Below, one piece after another: positions 22,241 through 33,920 of a DNA stretch of 64,000 nucleotides. Made by a program: the position numbers and the translations under genes. The first letter of the stretch is position 1; every line of letters begins with the position of its first letter. The DNA comes from Serripes groenlandicus (taxonomy: Eukaryota; Mollusca; Bivalvia; Cardiida; Cardiidae), in the NCBI GenBank assembly GCA_031761405.1, contig JASEVX010000001.1, positions 198,936,110 to 199,000,109 of the forward strand. Reading direction: 5' to 3'. Below the pieces are notes generated by a model. That model was not told where the DNA came from. It did not search any database and was given only the letters and a program-made list of their open reading frames with translations.

Positions 22241-22509
22241 GACATATGCAGCAAACACTTGACAACTATATAAATGGAAAATTTGCGTGGCTAGTTGTTA
22301 AAAAGTCAAACCTTAGTAGCCTACACATACATTTCATTCTATTGCAGACAAGGAACCACCAAATTTAAAGTTTTCAAATTTAAAACATAACCTGATAATT
22401 GCTTCTGTGCTGGCTACACTTAAACTAATGAAAATAACAACAACAAATTAGATGTATAGTAAAATCACATTGAAGATAAAATAGTGTGAAAGTTGGTTGG
22501 TTCTGCTGG

Positions 22510-22816
22510 AGAAGTATTTTAATCCTTTCCCACATGTTAATACATTTGGAATCATCTGCAGCAGGTGATTTTCATCCTCGGTACTCAGGCTATTCATAAA
22601 ATATTTGATACCCTGTGAAAATTGGCTAGCGAAACTTCGTAAAGCATGCATCACGATTTGTAACAATATACACTTATTTTTCGTATCGCATGAGGTTTGT
22701 GTCATGCGGCCAATCAAGCGGCTGCAATAAACCTCATAAATTATTCATTAGTATGAGATTTTTACAGCCAATTTGCCCTGGGTATCATATATTTTATGAA
22801 AAGCCTGGTACCCAGG
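22510..22816. mobile_element. MITE with about 50-bp TIRs (22576-22816) inside a MITE fragment
   Basis: 22510-22575 is a TTAA-family left end. The 241-bp insert at 22576-22816 begins CCTCGGTACTCAGGC and ends GCCTGGTACCCAGG. Inverted similarity extends about 50 bp (TTCATAAAATAT, GATACCC, AATTGGCT on both arms). Target duplication is not clear. It has no coding capacity and its superfamily is unassigned. Confidence 0.7.
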
Positions 22817-23289
22817 ATGGCAACATGTCGAGCCCACTCCAAAGGTTTTGTCACAGACATTATAGTGTTCTTCCATGCAATTGCAACAAAGACTGACAAG
22901 AGTTAAGTTCTGTGATACTGAAGTGGTTGTAAAATGTCAAAAGCACAATAACCCAACAGTTTATTTTTGAGATACCATATTATTCTGAAGTTTAACATAT
23001 ATCATTTTTAGTATGTTTCGTGTATGAAAGGTTCAGGCATATTTAACATAGGAATAATTTTACACATAGACACATGTATTGAAAATATTATTTCGTTCGC
23101 AAATAGAAATATTCAATTTCTCTCCTTCAATTTAAAGAATTTTGACAGATCAAACACCAAGATGTTTGTATGTCCGTATATTTGTCAAACACCAAGTTTA
23201 AACGAAAGCGACGTTACATTTCATTGTTGTCTCGAAGTCAAATAATCAATCGTCAAAATTTTCATCTTTAAAATGTGTGAGCTTGACCC
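22817..23289. other. Spacer, no gene seen
   Basis: A 73-codon frame at 23024-23245 lacks any recognised domain and has no splice context that I can support. Confidence 0.4.
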
Positions 23290-23865
23290 TGGTTCTTCAT
23301 TTGACACACTATCTAATCATGGTGTACATGTGAGCTCAGTTACTTGGGAGTCCTATGATGCATAATTGAGATGTTGGTCAGACAACCTGGTCCTATCAAA
23401 CATTTCTCATTTCGACCTTTAAACTCTTAAGTGTGACCTTGACCTTGGGGTACAGGCCTGGGTCTAGGGTGTAATACTCCATCTCATCATGGTATTCAAA
23501 AGGAGAATTGTCTTGGTGAACATGTATGCTCAGTAACTTGGGAATCCTTTGATGCATTATTTCTCACTTTGATCTTTGACCTCTAAGTGTGACCTTGACC
23601 TTTGAGGTACAGGCCTGGGTCTTGTGTGCCACACTTCACCTCATCATGGTGAACATGTGTGCCCAGTAATTTTGGAATCCTATGATGCATAGTTGAGATG
23701 TAGGCGGACAAGGTACAGTCCTATCAAACTGTTCTCATTTTGGCCTTTGACCTCTAAGTGTGACTGACATTTGAGGTACAGGCCTGGGTCTAGTGTGGGA
23801 CACGCCACCTCATCATGGTGAACAAAAGGAGAATTGTCTTCCTTTTTGTCCCATAATGTTTTAAA
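23290..23865 (+). repeat. Dispersed bivalve repeat, about 200-bp units, three copies
   Basis: Each unit contains CTCTAAGTGTGACCTTGACC, GGTACAGGCCTGGGTCT, CATCATGGTGAACATGTG and TCCTATGATGCATAATTGAG. The units are head to tail and diverged. I recognise the phrase set as a common bivalve repeat. Confidence 0.75.
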
Positions 23866-23869
23866 ACAA

Positions 23870-24172
23870 GAGGGCCAGTATCAATGATTGTGGCTTTAAC
23901 AATTTTTGTAGAGGGTCACCCAAGGAATATTTCTGTCAAATTATATTGGACACTGAACAAGCAAATGCAGAGGAAAAGAATTTTAAATATTTGAACAACT
24001 TTGAAAGAGGACCACCAAAGGATCTTTCCAGTGAAGTTTAGTTAAAATTGCTCCAGTGTTTTCGGAGATGATGTTGTTTAAAGCTAAAAATTAACGACGA
24101 TGCCAGACAACGCTGGACAGAGAGTGATCAGAATAGATCACCTTGAGCCTTTGGCTCAGGTGATCTTAAAAC
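23870..24172 (+). repeat. Dispersed bivalve repeat with palindromic 3' end
   Basis: It contains 'AGAGGGTCACCCAAGGAAT', 'GGATCTTTCCAGTGAAGTTT' and an end hairpin GATCACCTTGAGCC / GGCTCAGGTGATC. The same family is seen at 7265-7740. Confidence 0.7.
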
Positions 24173-24230
24173 AGCTGCTGCCTTAGAATCAAGGACATTT
24201 GATCTGATCTGTATCAAGGATAGGGTTATA

Positions 24231-25112
24231 AATTTCCCACATACAACAAAACAGTAGCAAATATGTTATGGAAAATCTCTTAAAATCCAAGTACAATTAT
24301 TGAATAGAGATTTAAACATTGTGGCAAAAGGAGAATTGCCTGTTACGATCAATTTCTCCCTTTGCCACATTGTTTTCTAACGTCATCTGCTGTAGATGCT
24401 TCAAAAGGTGTCTTGCAAGTGGGACAAGGCTAAACCATATGGCATATCTTTGTGAAGGCATGTATGATATTGCCTGACTCATGCATAACTGAAGAAAAAC
24501 AAAACCACAATCCACGGCATATGATTCAGTCCAAATTCACATCAGCTCTATCCTTTCACTGGATTATGACATTTATAGATGTTTATGCTTTGGCAATATC
24601 TTCAAGGGAGGATAATAGTAAATCTTGATATTTGCAACCATATATTGTTCTTATATAACTTATATATGTTCTTATATGTTCTTGGATAAATATGCGTAGT
24701 AATAAAACAAATCTTTTGAAGATACTTATTTAGTATTGCGTATTCGTTCTATCATGCATAATGATTCACCTTGAACTTCCCCTAATAATTTATATTTTTA
24801 GTTGCATCATGTAAAAAGCTGTCTGTGTAAACATGGAAGCCTCAGAGTGAAAACGTCCACTGGACACTAGAATGATTAAAGTGTTTAACCCTTTCCCACA
24901 TACAACAAATTTGAAGCAGACTGTTTTGAAAACATAAATGCAAAATATTATAAAGGAAATCCACATAGACAGTTAGGCCATTGGTGGAAGAAGAATGACG
25001 CTTGTCATATAGACTTTTGTCAAACGTCGGAAAGAATGTTGGCTGAGCTTGGGATCAAACTCAGAATCCCTGGATTGACAGCTCACATTGCTACCAACTC
25101 CGCTACCAGGTT
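24231..25112. mobile_element. MITE copy, spacer, truncated MITE, SINE head
   Basis: 24231-24434 is an old TTAA-family copy. 24440-24880 has nothing recognised. 24885-24957 is a MITE left end that stops abruptly. 24960-25112 is a minus-strand SINE head (B box on minus strand near 25060, core 'GACTTTTGTCAAACGTCGG'). The MITE is cut exactly where the SINE begins. Confidence 0.65.
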
Positions 25113-25204
25113 TGGTAAAATCAAAGCACTGCAGTGCTGACGGCCTGGGGGCTGCTGAAAGGTTGGAGAAGTAGGGGAAATGAGAAAGGAAATAACAATT
25201 GCAG

Positions 25205-25622
25205 CTTATGTTTATAATTCAATTTCTTCAATTGGCCTAGTGACCTATTTTTGTTTACCCGATATGACCCTTATTCGAACATGGCTTAAATATCATTAAG
25301 ATAAACATTCTGACCAAATTTTAAAAAACGTGGCCTCTACAAAAAATTTCCTTTAATTTGACCTAGTGAACTAGTTTTTTAATAGACATGACCAATATAC
25401 AAACTTGGCCTACATATCATCAAGACAAACATTCTGATACAGTTTCAACATGCTCAAGTTAAAAATGCAACCTCCATTATGTTAACAAGATTTCCTTTCA
25501 ATTTGGCCTAGTGACCTAGTTTCTGACCTAATATGACCTAATATGAACCATATTCGAACCCATATTCGAACTTGACTTAGATATCATTAGATATCATTAA
25601 GACAAGCATTCTAACGAATATG
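25205..25622 (+). repeat. Dispersed bivalve CTAG-type repeat
   Basis: Three to four diverged units with 'TTGGCCTAGTGACCTA', 'CATATCATCAAGACAAACAT' and TTTCAACATGCTCAAGTT. The last unit has small internal duplications ('ATATGACCTA' and 'CATATTCGAAC' twice). Confidence 0.7.
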
Positions 25623-26408
25623 CCGTTGATACCTCCACAGCACTTGCAGGCACCTGCACAGCACGATTGAGGGAGAGGTTTGCGTATGCACGCTACCTCT
25701 ACAACTTAGTTATTGGTGCATTGGTGGCTGAAGAGGAGAGGTCTCATTCCTTTTACTGCCACTCTCCCTCTCCTGTGGGTACTGCTCTCTCCTTCTCCTT
25801 CCGTCCTCCCTTCTTTTATAGGGCATCTTGTAGTACTGTTACTCTGACACTTTAGTGATAAACTGTGTATTAAATTGCTACCTTCTGTGAAGAGCGCGAC
25901 TGGAATCTGATAAATTATGTGATGACCCAGCTTTTACAACCTGCGAGACACATTAACATTGTTAACAAGCGTTTTATTGAATCCATGATGAACTATTTTT
26001 CTCGCAGTCTCAATCTCAAATGCGTTGTTTGGTGCTAACAGCAATTGGCAGGCTGCCAACTCCAAAATAAATGGTATTACTACTATGACCAGGGACTAAA
26101 GCCCCAGGCCATAAACCAGTATTTAACCCAGTGACCTTTTGGATCGTGAAGCTGGTGATCTCCATTATAAGCCACTTTCTCCAAAAAGAGCATTTTTTTA
26201 ATGAAAATGCTCATTGATTTATATAAGTGATATGGCTCAGTTCTATATGATTCCACCAAAACAAACACATCCGATGCCTTGTTCACTCGATGAGTTTTGC
26301 CGATATTAGTGAAAGAGAGGAAATTGCTAAATACAAGTAATTTCTCTATTTCCCATAATATATTCGATATCAAAATCATACTTCCAAGTGTTCAGATGTT
26401 GACAAAAG
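25623..26408. other. Unclassified unique stretch
   Basis: 25630-25860 is richer in GC and pyrimidine tracts (CTCTCCCTCTCCTG, CTCTCTCCTTCTCC) than its surroundings. A 62-codon frame there has no ATG start and no domain I recognise. 26083-26379 contains a possible pseudo-tRNA or SINE trace. No gene is called. Confidence 0.35.
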
Positions 26409-27340
26409 TGTAACGAAAACGTTCGGTATACGTTGCATTTGATATGCAAATTTACATCACAGTTTCAAAGTGATTGAGTTTAGGATTACATATAAAAGAC
26501 AAGTGGACCCCTTCAGGGTTGAGTATACTTTTCGCTGAAGGGATCTTCTGCGTCTTTAACCGGCATGTTACATTGGTGGCAGCGGTGGGAGGAGGACAAT
26601 TGCCATACAGGAGTTCTTCTCAGAGTGGGAAGTAGTGTAACGAAAACGTTCAGTATACGTTGTATTTGATATGCAAATTTACATCACCGTTTCGAAGTGA
26701 TGGAGTTTAGGATTACATATAAAAGACAAGTGGACCCCTTCAGGGTTGAGTATACGTTTCGCTGAAGGGATCTTCTGCGTCTTTGGCCCGGCACGTTACA
26801 TTGGTGGCCAAAGTGGGGGGATGAAGACAACTGCCATACCAGAGTTGCCTTACCCACGGGTTTCCCAGGCCAAGACTCTGGATGAGTCTTCTCGGAGTGG
26901 GAAGTAGTGTAACGAAAACGTTCGGTATACGTTGCATTTGATATGCAAATTTACATCACAGTTTCAAAGTGATTGAGTTTAGGATTACATATAAAAGACA
27001 AGTGGACCCCTTCAGGGTTGAGTATACTTTTCGCTGAAGGGATCTTCTGCGTCTTTAGCCGGCATGTTACATTGGTGGCAGCGGTGGGAGGAGGACAATT
27101 GCCATACTGGAGTTGCCTTACCCACGGGTTTCCCAGGCCAAGACTCGGGACGAGTCTTCTCAGAGTGGGAAGTAGTGTAACGAAAACGTTCAGTATACGT
27201 TGCATTTGATATGCAAATTTACATCACCGTTTCGAAGTGATGGAGTTTAGGATTACATATAAAAGACAAGTGGACCCCTTCAGGGTTGAGTATACTTTTC
27301 GCTGAAGGGATCTTCTGCGTCTTTGGCCCGGCACGTTACA
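26409..27340 (+). mobile_element. Tandem TRIM-type LTR element: four LTRs, three mini internal regions
   Basis: Four 164-165 bp LTRs, each starting TGTAACGAAAACGTTC and ending GTTACA, lie at 26409-26572, 26636-26800, 26908-27071 and 27176-27340. Between them are internal segments of 63, 107 and 104 bp. Each internal segment opens with a TGGTGGC primer-binding-like site and ends GAGTGGGAAGTAG, a short polypurine tract. A 4-bp AAAG precedes the first LTR and follows the last, consistent with one target duplication around the whole array. Each LTR has a TATAAAAG box (26491 in the first) and an ATGCAAAT octamer. No gag or pol is present, so it would need enzymes from another LTR element. LTRs 1/3 and 2/4 form two sequence classes (A-B-A-B). 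Confidence 0.9.
26574..26590 (+). promoter_or_regulatory. Putative primer-binding site, tRNA-Leu type
   Basis: TGGTGGCAGCGGTGGGA lies one base after the LTR end. Its complement ends in CCA and matches, from memory, the 3' end of animal tRNA-Leu (CCCACCGCTGCCA-CCA). An identical site is at 27073-27089; the one after LTR 2 (26802) is mutated. Confidence 0.7.
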
Positions 27341-27369
27341 AAAGCAAATCTAAATATCTCGCATACAGA

Positions 27370-28393
27370 TAACCTTTCCCGCATACAACAAATTATCTAG
27401 ATAAAAGAATGAAAAATCCCTCTAAATGAAAGAAACATTATTTAATAGAGTTGAAATATTGTGGCGAAAGAAGAAATTGCTTATCATGAGCAAATTCTCC
27501 TTTTGGATGCAATGTTTTCATAAGTCATCTGCTGCAGAAGCATCGAAATGCGTCTGTAGATGGGAAAGGGATAAATTAAGGTAAGCAGAAAGCACAATGG
27601 CATCTTTATGAAAATCAAGGGTTTGGGTTACACACACTACCAGCCAAAGGGATCAAGAAACTTTGAAGTCCGAAGTGTTATGTCATCAAAAACTTAATAT
27701 AATTGAAGTCATTTACAAGCAAAATTTAATTTCTCTGCAGAGAAGAAACGATTTGAAAGAGAGCCAACAAGTTAGTATTTCAGTGAGATATAACAAATCA
27801 TTTTGTCATCAAACTTTAAATTTCACTCCCATAGTCTTCATCCTTTCCCACTATCACACGCATCTACACCAGACGACTTTTGAATACATTGTGGTAAAAG
27901 AAGAAATTGCTCATGATGAGCAATTTCTTCTTTTCCCACAATGATTTCAACTCTATTTAATGATTATACTTACATTAACAGACTTACAGTGATTTACCAT
28001 TTGTTTGCTTAAATGTTTTAAAAGTCGTTCGCTGTAGATTTGTTGTATGTGGGTAAGGGTTAAAGAGTTACTGTCCTGCACATCACATTCCAAATAGCCC
28101 AGTCGTTACCAAGGATTGAGAGGACATACTGTCTAAGGTCACATATTTGACCATTATCTCTTTCCCACAAACAGCACTTTCTAAGGTCACATATTTGACC
28201 ATTATCTCTTTCCCACAAACAAACTTCTGACTTAAGTTAATATTGTGGAAAGATAAAAAAAAAATGCTCATGATGAGAAATTTCTCCTTTTGTCAAAATG
28301 TTTTCAACTAACTAAACTTTCATTTAGATACATGTAGATTTTGCCTGTATGTTTTCAACATCTGCTGAAGATTTGTTGTATGAGGGAAGAGGT
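27370..28393. mobile_element. TTAA-family MITEs
   Basis: Copies: 27370-27574 (TTTAATAGAG in the interior serves as the empty-site comparison for the nested insertion at 13492), 27839-28063 (clean hairpin GAAATTGCTCATGATGAG) and about 28204-28393 (left end worn). Just before the last, a 54-bp segment (TAAGGTCACATATTTGACCA, TTATCTCTTTCCCACAAACA) is duplicated at 28134 and 28182. Confidence 0.7.
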
Positions 28394-28542
28394 TTCCATA
28401 TCCATAATATCTAACAAATAAAACACTGACCAGTGAAGACTAGTCATGATTCAAATATGTACATCCTGATCTAAGCTTTACCTTTTGCTATACCAATCAT
28501 TGATCTTTTGTTAAGAATCTAGCAGCTTTGTCGCAATAAATT

Positions 28543-29064
28543 TACCCTTTCCTATGAACAGACGCTTTCTATCGCCTCTGCAGCAGACGATGTTGGACAA
28601 CAATGTGGCAAAAGGAGAAACTCAGTTCATGAAGAGTAATTTCCACTTTTGTCACAGTGTTTTCAACTTAATTCAATAGTTGTTCTTTCATTAAGTTTTC
28701 ATATCTTTTATTTAAAGTTTTCAATGTTGTCTGCAGAAAATTTGTTGTATGTGGGAAAGGGTTAAGTAAATCAAATACTTGTATCATTATATTTAACATG
28801 GAATAGTTTCTTACACTTATGTTTAACCCTTTCCCGCATAATAGCCACTTTCTGACGCCTGTGCAGCAGATGGCTTTTTGAAAACGTGGCGAGTCGACAA
28901 AAGAAGAAATGGCTCAAATAAGCAATTCCTCCTTTTTGTCATCATGTTTTCAACTCTATTCAATTATTGTACTTTTATTTAAAGGGAGTTTCCAAGTTTT
29001 TTGGGGTATGTATTCAAAGTCGTCTGCTGCAGATCAGATGTGTTGTATATGGGGAAAGGGTTAA
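28543..29064. mobile_element. Two TTAA-family MITEs
   Basis: 28543-28766 ends ATGTGGGAAAGGGTTAA. 28824-29064 begins TTTAACCCTTTCCCGCATA and ends TATGGGGAAAGGGTTAA. Both carry the left GCTTTCT or ACTTTCTGACGCC motif. Confidence 0.8.
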
Positions 29065-29299
29065 CCCACACATATGTCATTTAACACCTTTGCAGTTCAC
29101 AATTTCCCACAATGTTTTAAAATCTGAAAAAAAAAATTACTTACAACTCCCTTTATGTAATGTTTTAATTTTTATACCCCGACTTCTCTAAACTATTTAT
29201 ATGATATCAGGTAACACGTTAAAGAAGGCTTGGATGAGGGCTTGCCCACCCCAGGGCTTATATTTTTATATTGAAAACAGATGTTAATTGTTTACTTGA

Positions 29300-29862
29300 T
29301 ATGCTCCTTTCAGAGTTGTCAGCTTTGAAAATATTCTGAGAAAAGTCATGGGATACCTAGTATTTTTTATGTAGAATTATGATGCAAATGTTGAAAAGCT
29401 GTGGGAAAAGGAGAAATTGCTTATTTTGTGCAATTTCACGTCTTCCAACCAATATTTTCAATAGTCGTCTATTGCAGACATATTGAAATTTGTCTGCCTG
29501 GATCAGGACAAGGGAAAAAATGTGTGAACACCAAGGTGCCATGAATTTCAGGGAATTCTAAGTAATTTTACAGATATAATAATCAGTAATAAATAATATT
29601 TGTGTACGGAATTAATGTCTAATTACAGAGACCTTGCCAGGTGGGAGACCCCATTCCTACAAACAGACTCATTTTGACGCATCTGTAGCAGATGTTTTTT
29701 GAAAACATTTTTGACAAAATGAGAAATTGATCATAGATGCAATATTTCTCCTTTTGTCACAATATTTTCCATTCTGTATACATTTGTACTTTCATTTACA
29801 GAGACTTCAATATATTTTCAAAGTCGTCTACAGCAGTTTTGATGTATGTTGGAAAGAGTAAT
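29300..29862. mobile_element. Degraded TTAA-family MITEs
   Basis: Traces at about 29300-29515 ('GAGAAATTGCTTATTTTGTG') and a copy at about 29650-29862 (ACAGACTCATTTTGACGCAT to ATGTTGGAAAGAGTAA). Confidence 0.55.
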
Positions 29863-29913
29863 TAGTAACAGTCAACTTGTTTACCCACAATACTAGTGCA
29901 GTCAATTATTTTC

Positions 29914-30143
29914 TTAACCCTTTCCCTCATATAGACGCGTTCTGACGCCTCTGTAACAGACGGCTATTTGAAAACATAGTGACAAAAGAAGAAATTGCAC
30001 AAAACGTGCAATTTCTCCTTTTGCCACAATGTTTTCCACTTTTTGTCATAGGTTATCCATTCAGTTATAGAGATTTTCTACTTTTTGACAAAATACGTTA
30101 AAAGTCGTCTGCTGCAGAATTGTCATATGAGGGAAAGGGTTAA
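29914..30143. mobile_element. Young full-length TTAA MITE
   Basis: 230 bp, TTAA at both ends, near identical to 9508-9737, with stem-tip pair GCAC/GTGC. Confidence 0.9.
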
Positions 30144-31570
30144 CAAATTATCTGATATGATATTGAAAGAGAATGTCTGCATTTCCAACAATATTTAATA
30201 GTTAATTTTTTATACTAATGTGCAATCAATTATGTTTTAACCTTTTCTCTGATATGGGCCAATTACAATTCTGGATATCTACCTAACCTTTTTGTTGATA
30301 AAACTCAACTTGATGTCTCTGTAAACAGACTTATGAAAAATGTATGGGAAAAGGGGAAATTGTTCAAAATCAAAATGTTCCTCCTATCTCATAAGTGGTT
30401 TCATCTTCTATAAATTAATTCCAATTTTCAATTTTTAGCCCCGTTTTCAAAACGAACATGTTTAAACATCATTTCTTAAAACATTTTGTTCTGAAAACAA
30501 TCTCTAAAATCACTATGTTTCATTTCATATAAATATACATCATGACCATTATCCTTACCTTAACAATAATTGATCATCGACAGGTTTTTGAAAAAATTTC
30601 AGCTAAAAATCCCAAACTTCAATGTACATTTAAAAAACATGAACAACAAAAACAACACTGTTGGGTCAAACGTTTAAATCAAAATGGACAGATTTTTTTT
30701 TTCAAGAGCCACTCGACATGTAACATGAAATCTAGAATGGGGGATAGCCAATGATTATAGCCGTGAACTGATAAGCTTTACCCAATACATGATAAGCCAT
30801 CTTAAGACTTCGTTTGAAAAGAGCAAATCGTAAAGAAAAGAAGCAAAATATCTCGCATATTGAGTGAATAATTAAATTGAGGGAATAAAAATTGATAAAA
30901 TGGGAAAAATTAGTCCTTGTGGCCATTTAATTTTTCATTTTCGCTGCAGTTTATATTCAAAAGTCGTCTGCTACAGACAAGACAAAAGTGGGAAAGGAAT
31001 AAGGCGCTAAATGTAAACAGATGGGGTCTGTCTAAATCTGCTGTAAATCTGGTGAAATTGTTTTATAAATATCGGAATCACAGGGGTATCTAATCTATCG
31101 AGTTACAGCCCAGTTACACAGTCGGACGTTACCTGAGTTTCATATTCGGCATTCTCTGTGAACACGTCCGGAAGTTTATATCACGTGCTTTTGGCGCGAA
31201 CACGTTTGAGTGTATTATTGCGCTAAAACGTGTAAATTGGTTTGGTAAAATCGTGAACTCTTTTTACAGAAGTTTCAGGGTGGTTTTTTTTTCCTTCAGA
31301 TTTAATATTTAGGCTTACGGTGTTTAAATGTGGCTAGTGTGTATCCCTTCCCCCAACACAAGACATTTGCTTGAAAAAACACGTAACTAAGAAAGTATGT
31401 TTGACATCTCCATGATTAAAAGTATAATCATCAAAAAGAGTTACCCTTCATGACCATGAGCAACTTCTCAGTCTGCCATACTGTTCTCAAACGTCGTCTC
31501 TGTCTGCTAATGAAATTTCTCCTTATGCCACCGTGACTCTGTCCATCACAATTCAACATTTGAGCCGTCT
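30144..31570. other. Spacer; CpG-richer patch at 31080-31230
   Basis: 30240-30430 and 30930-31005 hold worn MITE ends. 31080-31230 is richer in CpG than the rest of the window and contains CACGTG (31182-31187) and GGCGCGAA (31193-31200). It could be an unrecognised promoter, but no linked coding exon is visible. The 70-codon frame at 30542-30754 is not supported. Confidence 0.35.
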
Positions 31571-31830
31571 CGCGAGAAAACCAATATTGTGGACCCTGCG
31601 TAAATTATCGACCCGGATCAGCCTAAGCATGCCGCGCAGGCTTACCCGGATAGACACTTTTTGCTTCCTGTGGATTTTTCAGTTTCATGAATCATTACTC
31701 TATACCTCTATCCGCCTGAGACGGAATGTGTTGGCCCGGATCAGTCTGCGCGGACTGCGCAAGCTAATCTGGATCGATACATTACGCAGAGACCATACTG
31801 TTGGTTTGCTCGCGGGACGGCTCAATTACA
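31571..31830 (+). repeat. GC-richer dispersed bivalve repeat
   Basis: 'CCCGGATCAGCCTAAGCATG', GCGCAGGCTTACCCGGATAG and, in a second unit, 'GATCAGTCTGCGCGGACTGC', GCAAGCTAATCTGGATCGA. I recognise the 'GCGGACTGC(A/G)CA(G/A)GCTAATCTGG' phrase as a dispersed repeat of bivalves. The 121-codon frame across it starts at GTG and is an artefact. Confidence 0.6.
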
Positions 31831-31959
31831 CTTTCGTCCATAGGCCCTACCTACATATTTTCCATATTCTTGTCGTCTATCCCTATGTATCCAGCTGATT
31901 TCGACGGTCGCTATTGATGAGATTCTGCATGTTTTGAAGTTAATTTGGCAAGTATTTGT

Positions 31960-32189
31960 TTAACCCTTTCCCTCATATAGACGCTTTCTGGCGCCTCTGC
32001 AGCAGACGGCTTTTTGAAAACATAGTAACAAAAGAAGAAATTGCACACAACGTGCAATTTCTCCTTTTGCCACAATGTTTTCCACTTTTTGTCATAGGTT
32101 ATCCATTCAATTATGGAGATTTTTCTATGTTTTGATAAAATATGTTCAAAGTCGTCTGCTGCAGAATTGTCGTATGAGGGAAAGGGTAT
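31960..32189. mobile_element. Young TTAA MITE
   Basis: Full length, with GCAC/GTGC stem tip. The right end reads GAGGGAAAGGGTATT, so the terminal TTAA is lost there. Confidence 0.85.
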
Positions 32190-32354
32190 TTCCCTGCAGC
32201 AAAAGGTATTCAAAGCGCTTTATGCAGCAGACGATTATTGAATTCGAACAATATCTCCTTTCACCACAATGTTTTCAACTGGGTTTCAAAGCTGTAATTC
32301 CAATTTACCAGACTTTACAATTCCATCTGCACGTTACACAATCATTTTAATGCT

Positions 32355-32590
32355 TTTAACACTTTCCCTCATATAGACGCTTTCTGACGCCTCTGCAGCA
32401 GACGGCTTTTTGAAAACATAGTGACAAAAGAAGAAATTGCACAAAACGTGCAATTTCTCCTTTTGCCACAATGTTTTCCACTTTTTGTCATAGGTTATCC
32501 ATTCAATTATGGAGATTTTTCTATGTTTTGACAAAATATGTTCAAAGTCGTCTGCTGCAGAATTGTCGTATTCATGAGGGAAAGGGTTAA
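32355..32590. mobile_element. Young TTAA MITE
   Basis: Starts TTAACACTTTCCCTCATATA and ends GAGGGAAAGGGTTAA. A small insertion, 'GTCGTATTCATGAGGG', duplicates the TCAT region near the right end. Confidence 0.9.
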
Positions 32591-32901
32591 TTCACAAAGT
32601 AATATAAATCACGACCGACTAAACCATTTGATTTAGCTAATCAGAATCGATTTTAAATTGGAATTTAGAATATAATTCAAATTTAGACTGCATGCTACAT
32701 GCTGCTTTTTGGTACACATTGCGTGCACTTATGTTTACTATCGACATTAAGAACAGACAAACGCTCCCTGTCCAGACTAGAACTTTGTTCCCGCGTCATG
32801 CGAGAATGGATATTTACAGATTCTTTTCATTCTGACGCCATGATCTAGTAGTAAAACCGTTCACAACGAGAGCGAGAGACCAAAAATCGACTCGCGATAG
32901 G

Positions 32902-33130
32902 TTAACCCTTTCCCTCATACGACAATTCTGCAGCAGACGACTCTGAACATATTTTGTCAAAAAATGGGAAATCTCTATAATTGAATGGATAACCTATGAC
33001 TAAATGTGGAAAACATTGTGGCAAAAGGAGAAATTGCTCGTTCTGAGCAATTTCTTCTTTTGTCACTATGTTTTCAAAAAGCCGTCTGCTGCAGATGCGT
33101 CAGAAAGCGTCTATATGAGGGAAAGGGTTA
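32902..33130. mobile_element. Young TTAA MITE, opposite orientation
   Basis: TTAACCCTTTCCCTCATACG at the left, GTCTATATGAGGGAAAGGGTTA at the right, stem tip GCTC/GAGC. The last A of TTAA is replaced by C. Confidence 0.9.
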
Positions 33131-33179
33131 CTACCAGGGACGTAGATAACTACGTCCCCGGTATTACCAAAAACGTTAA

Positions 33180-33345
33180 CAATGGTAGTAATCCCTTTTC
33201 TCCTAGACACTCAGGGTCGACGGGATGGCATGACGACTGGTGCGTTGGTGTCAGGATGTATACCAATTGTACTCGTAATTTACCCCCAGGGAAAGCTGTG
33301 ATATAACTGAAATATTGTTGAAAGCATCATAAAACCCAATCCAAA
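33180..33345 (+). mobile_element. SINE 3' half
   Basis: 'GGCATGACGACTGGTGCG', TTGGTGTCAGGATGTATACC, CTGTGATATAACTGAAATAT, GTTGAAAGCATCATAAAACCC. Immediately upstream, GGACGTAGATAACTACGTCC forms a 20-bp palindrome (33137-33156). Confidence 0.65.
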
Positions 33346-33462
33346 TGAAATCTTTCGTATCGTTTTGTTATATCAGACAGGAACATGGTAGCGGAAAAGA
33401 GGGAGTTATAGATCTATTTTTCCCACAATGGTTAAAGTTACGCATGGTTATGGCGGACATTC

Positions 33463-33920
33463 ATCCTTTCCCACGTATGAAACAAACTCTGCAGCTTGCA
33501 GCTATGAAATAAAAACCCAACAGAATGAAAATATCTCTATATAAATTAAAGAATAATTATTGAATAAAGATTGAAATATTGTGGCAAAATGAGATGTTGC
33601 TCAATATTGAGCAATGTTTTCTTTTGCTACAATTGTTTCTAATGCTCTCTTCTGCAGGTGCGTTCAAATGCGTCTGCAAGTCGGGAAGAGTTAACTCTTT
33701 CCCTCATATCGATGCTTTCGGACGCCTCTGCAGCAGACGGCTTTTTGAAAACATAGTGACAAAAGAAGAAATTGCTCAGAACGAGCAATTTCTCTTTTTG
33801 CCACAATGTTTTCCACATTTAGTCATGGGTTATCCATTCAATTATAGAGATTTTCCATTGTTTGACAAAATATGTTCAAAGTCGTCTGCTACAGAATTGT
33901 CGTATGAGGGAAAGGGTTAA
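33463..33920. mobile_element. Two TTAA-family MITEs sharing one TTAA
   Basis: An older copy spans 33463-33694. The young copy 33691-33920 starts in its terminal TTAA (TTAACTCTTTCCCTCATATC) and has a GCTC-like/GAGC stem tip. This is end-to-end insertion into a terminal TTAA. Confidence 0.85.

Noticed and set aside
25667..25855. 62-codon frame in the GC-richer patch
   Set aside because: No ATG start and no domain. The pyrimidine-rich tracts explain the lack of stops.
31533..31898. 121-codon open frame as a gene
   Set aside because: It begins with GTG and runs through a dispersed GC-richer repeat; the arginine- and leucine-rich composition comes from that repeat.
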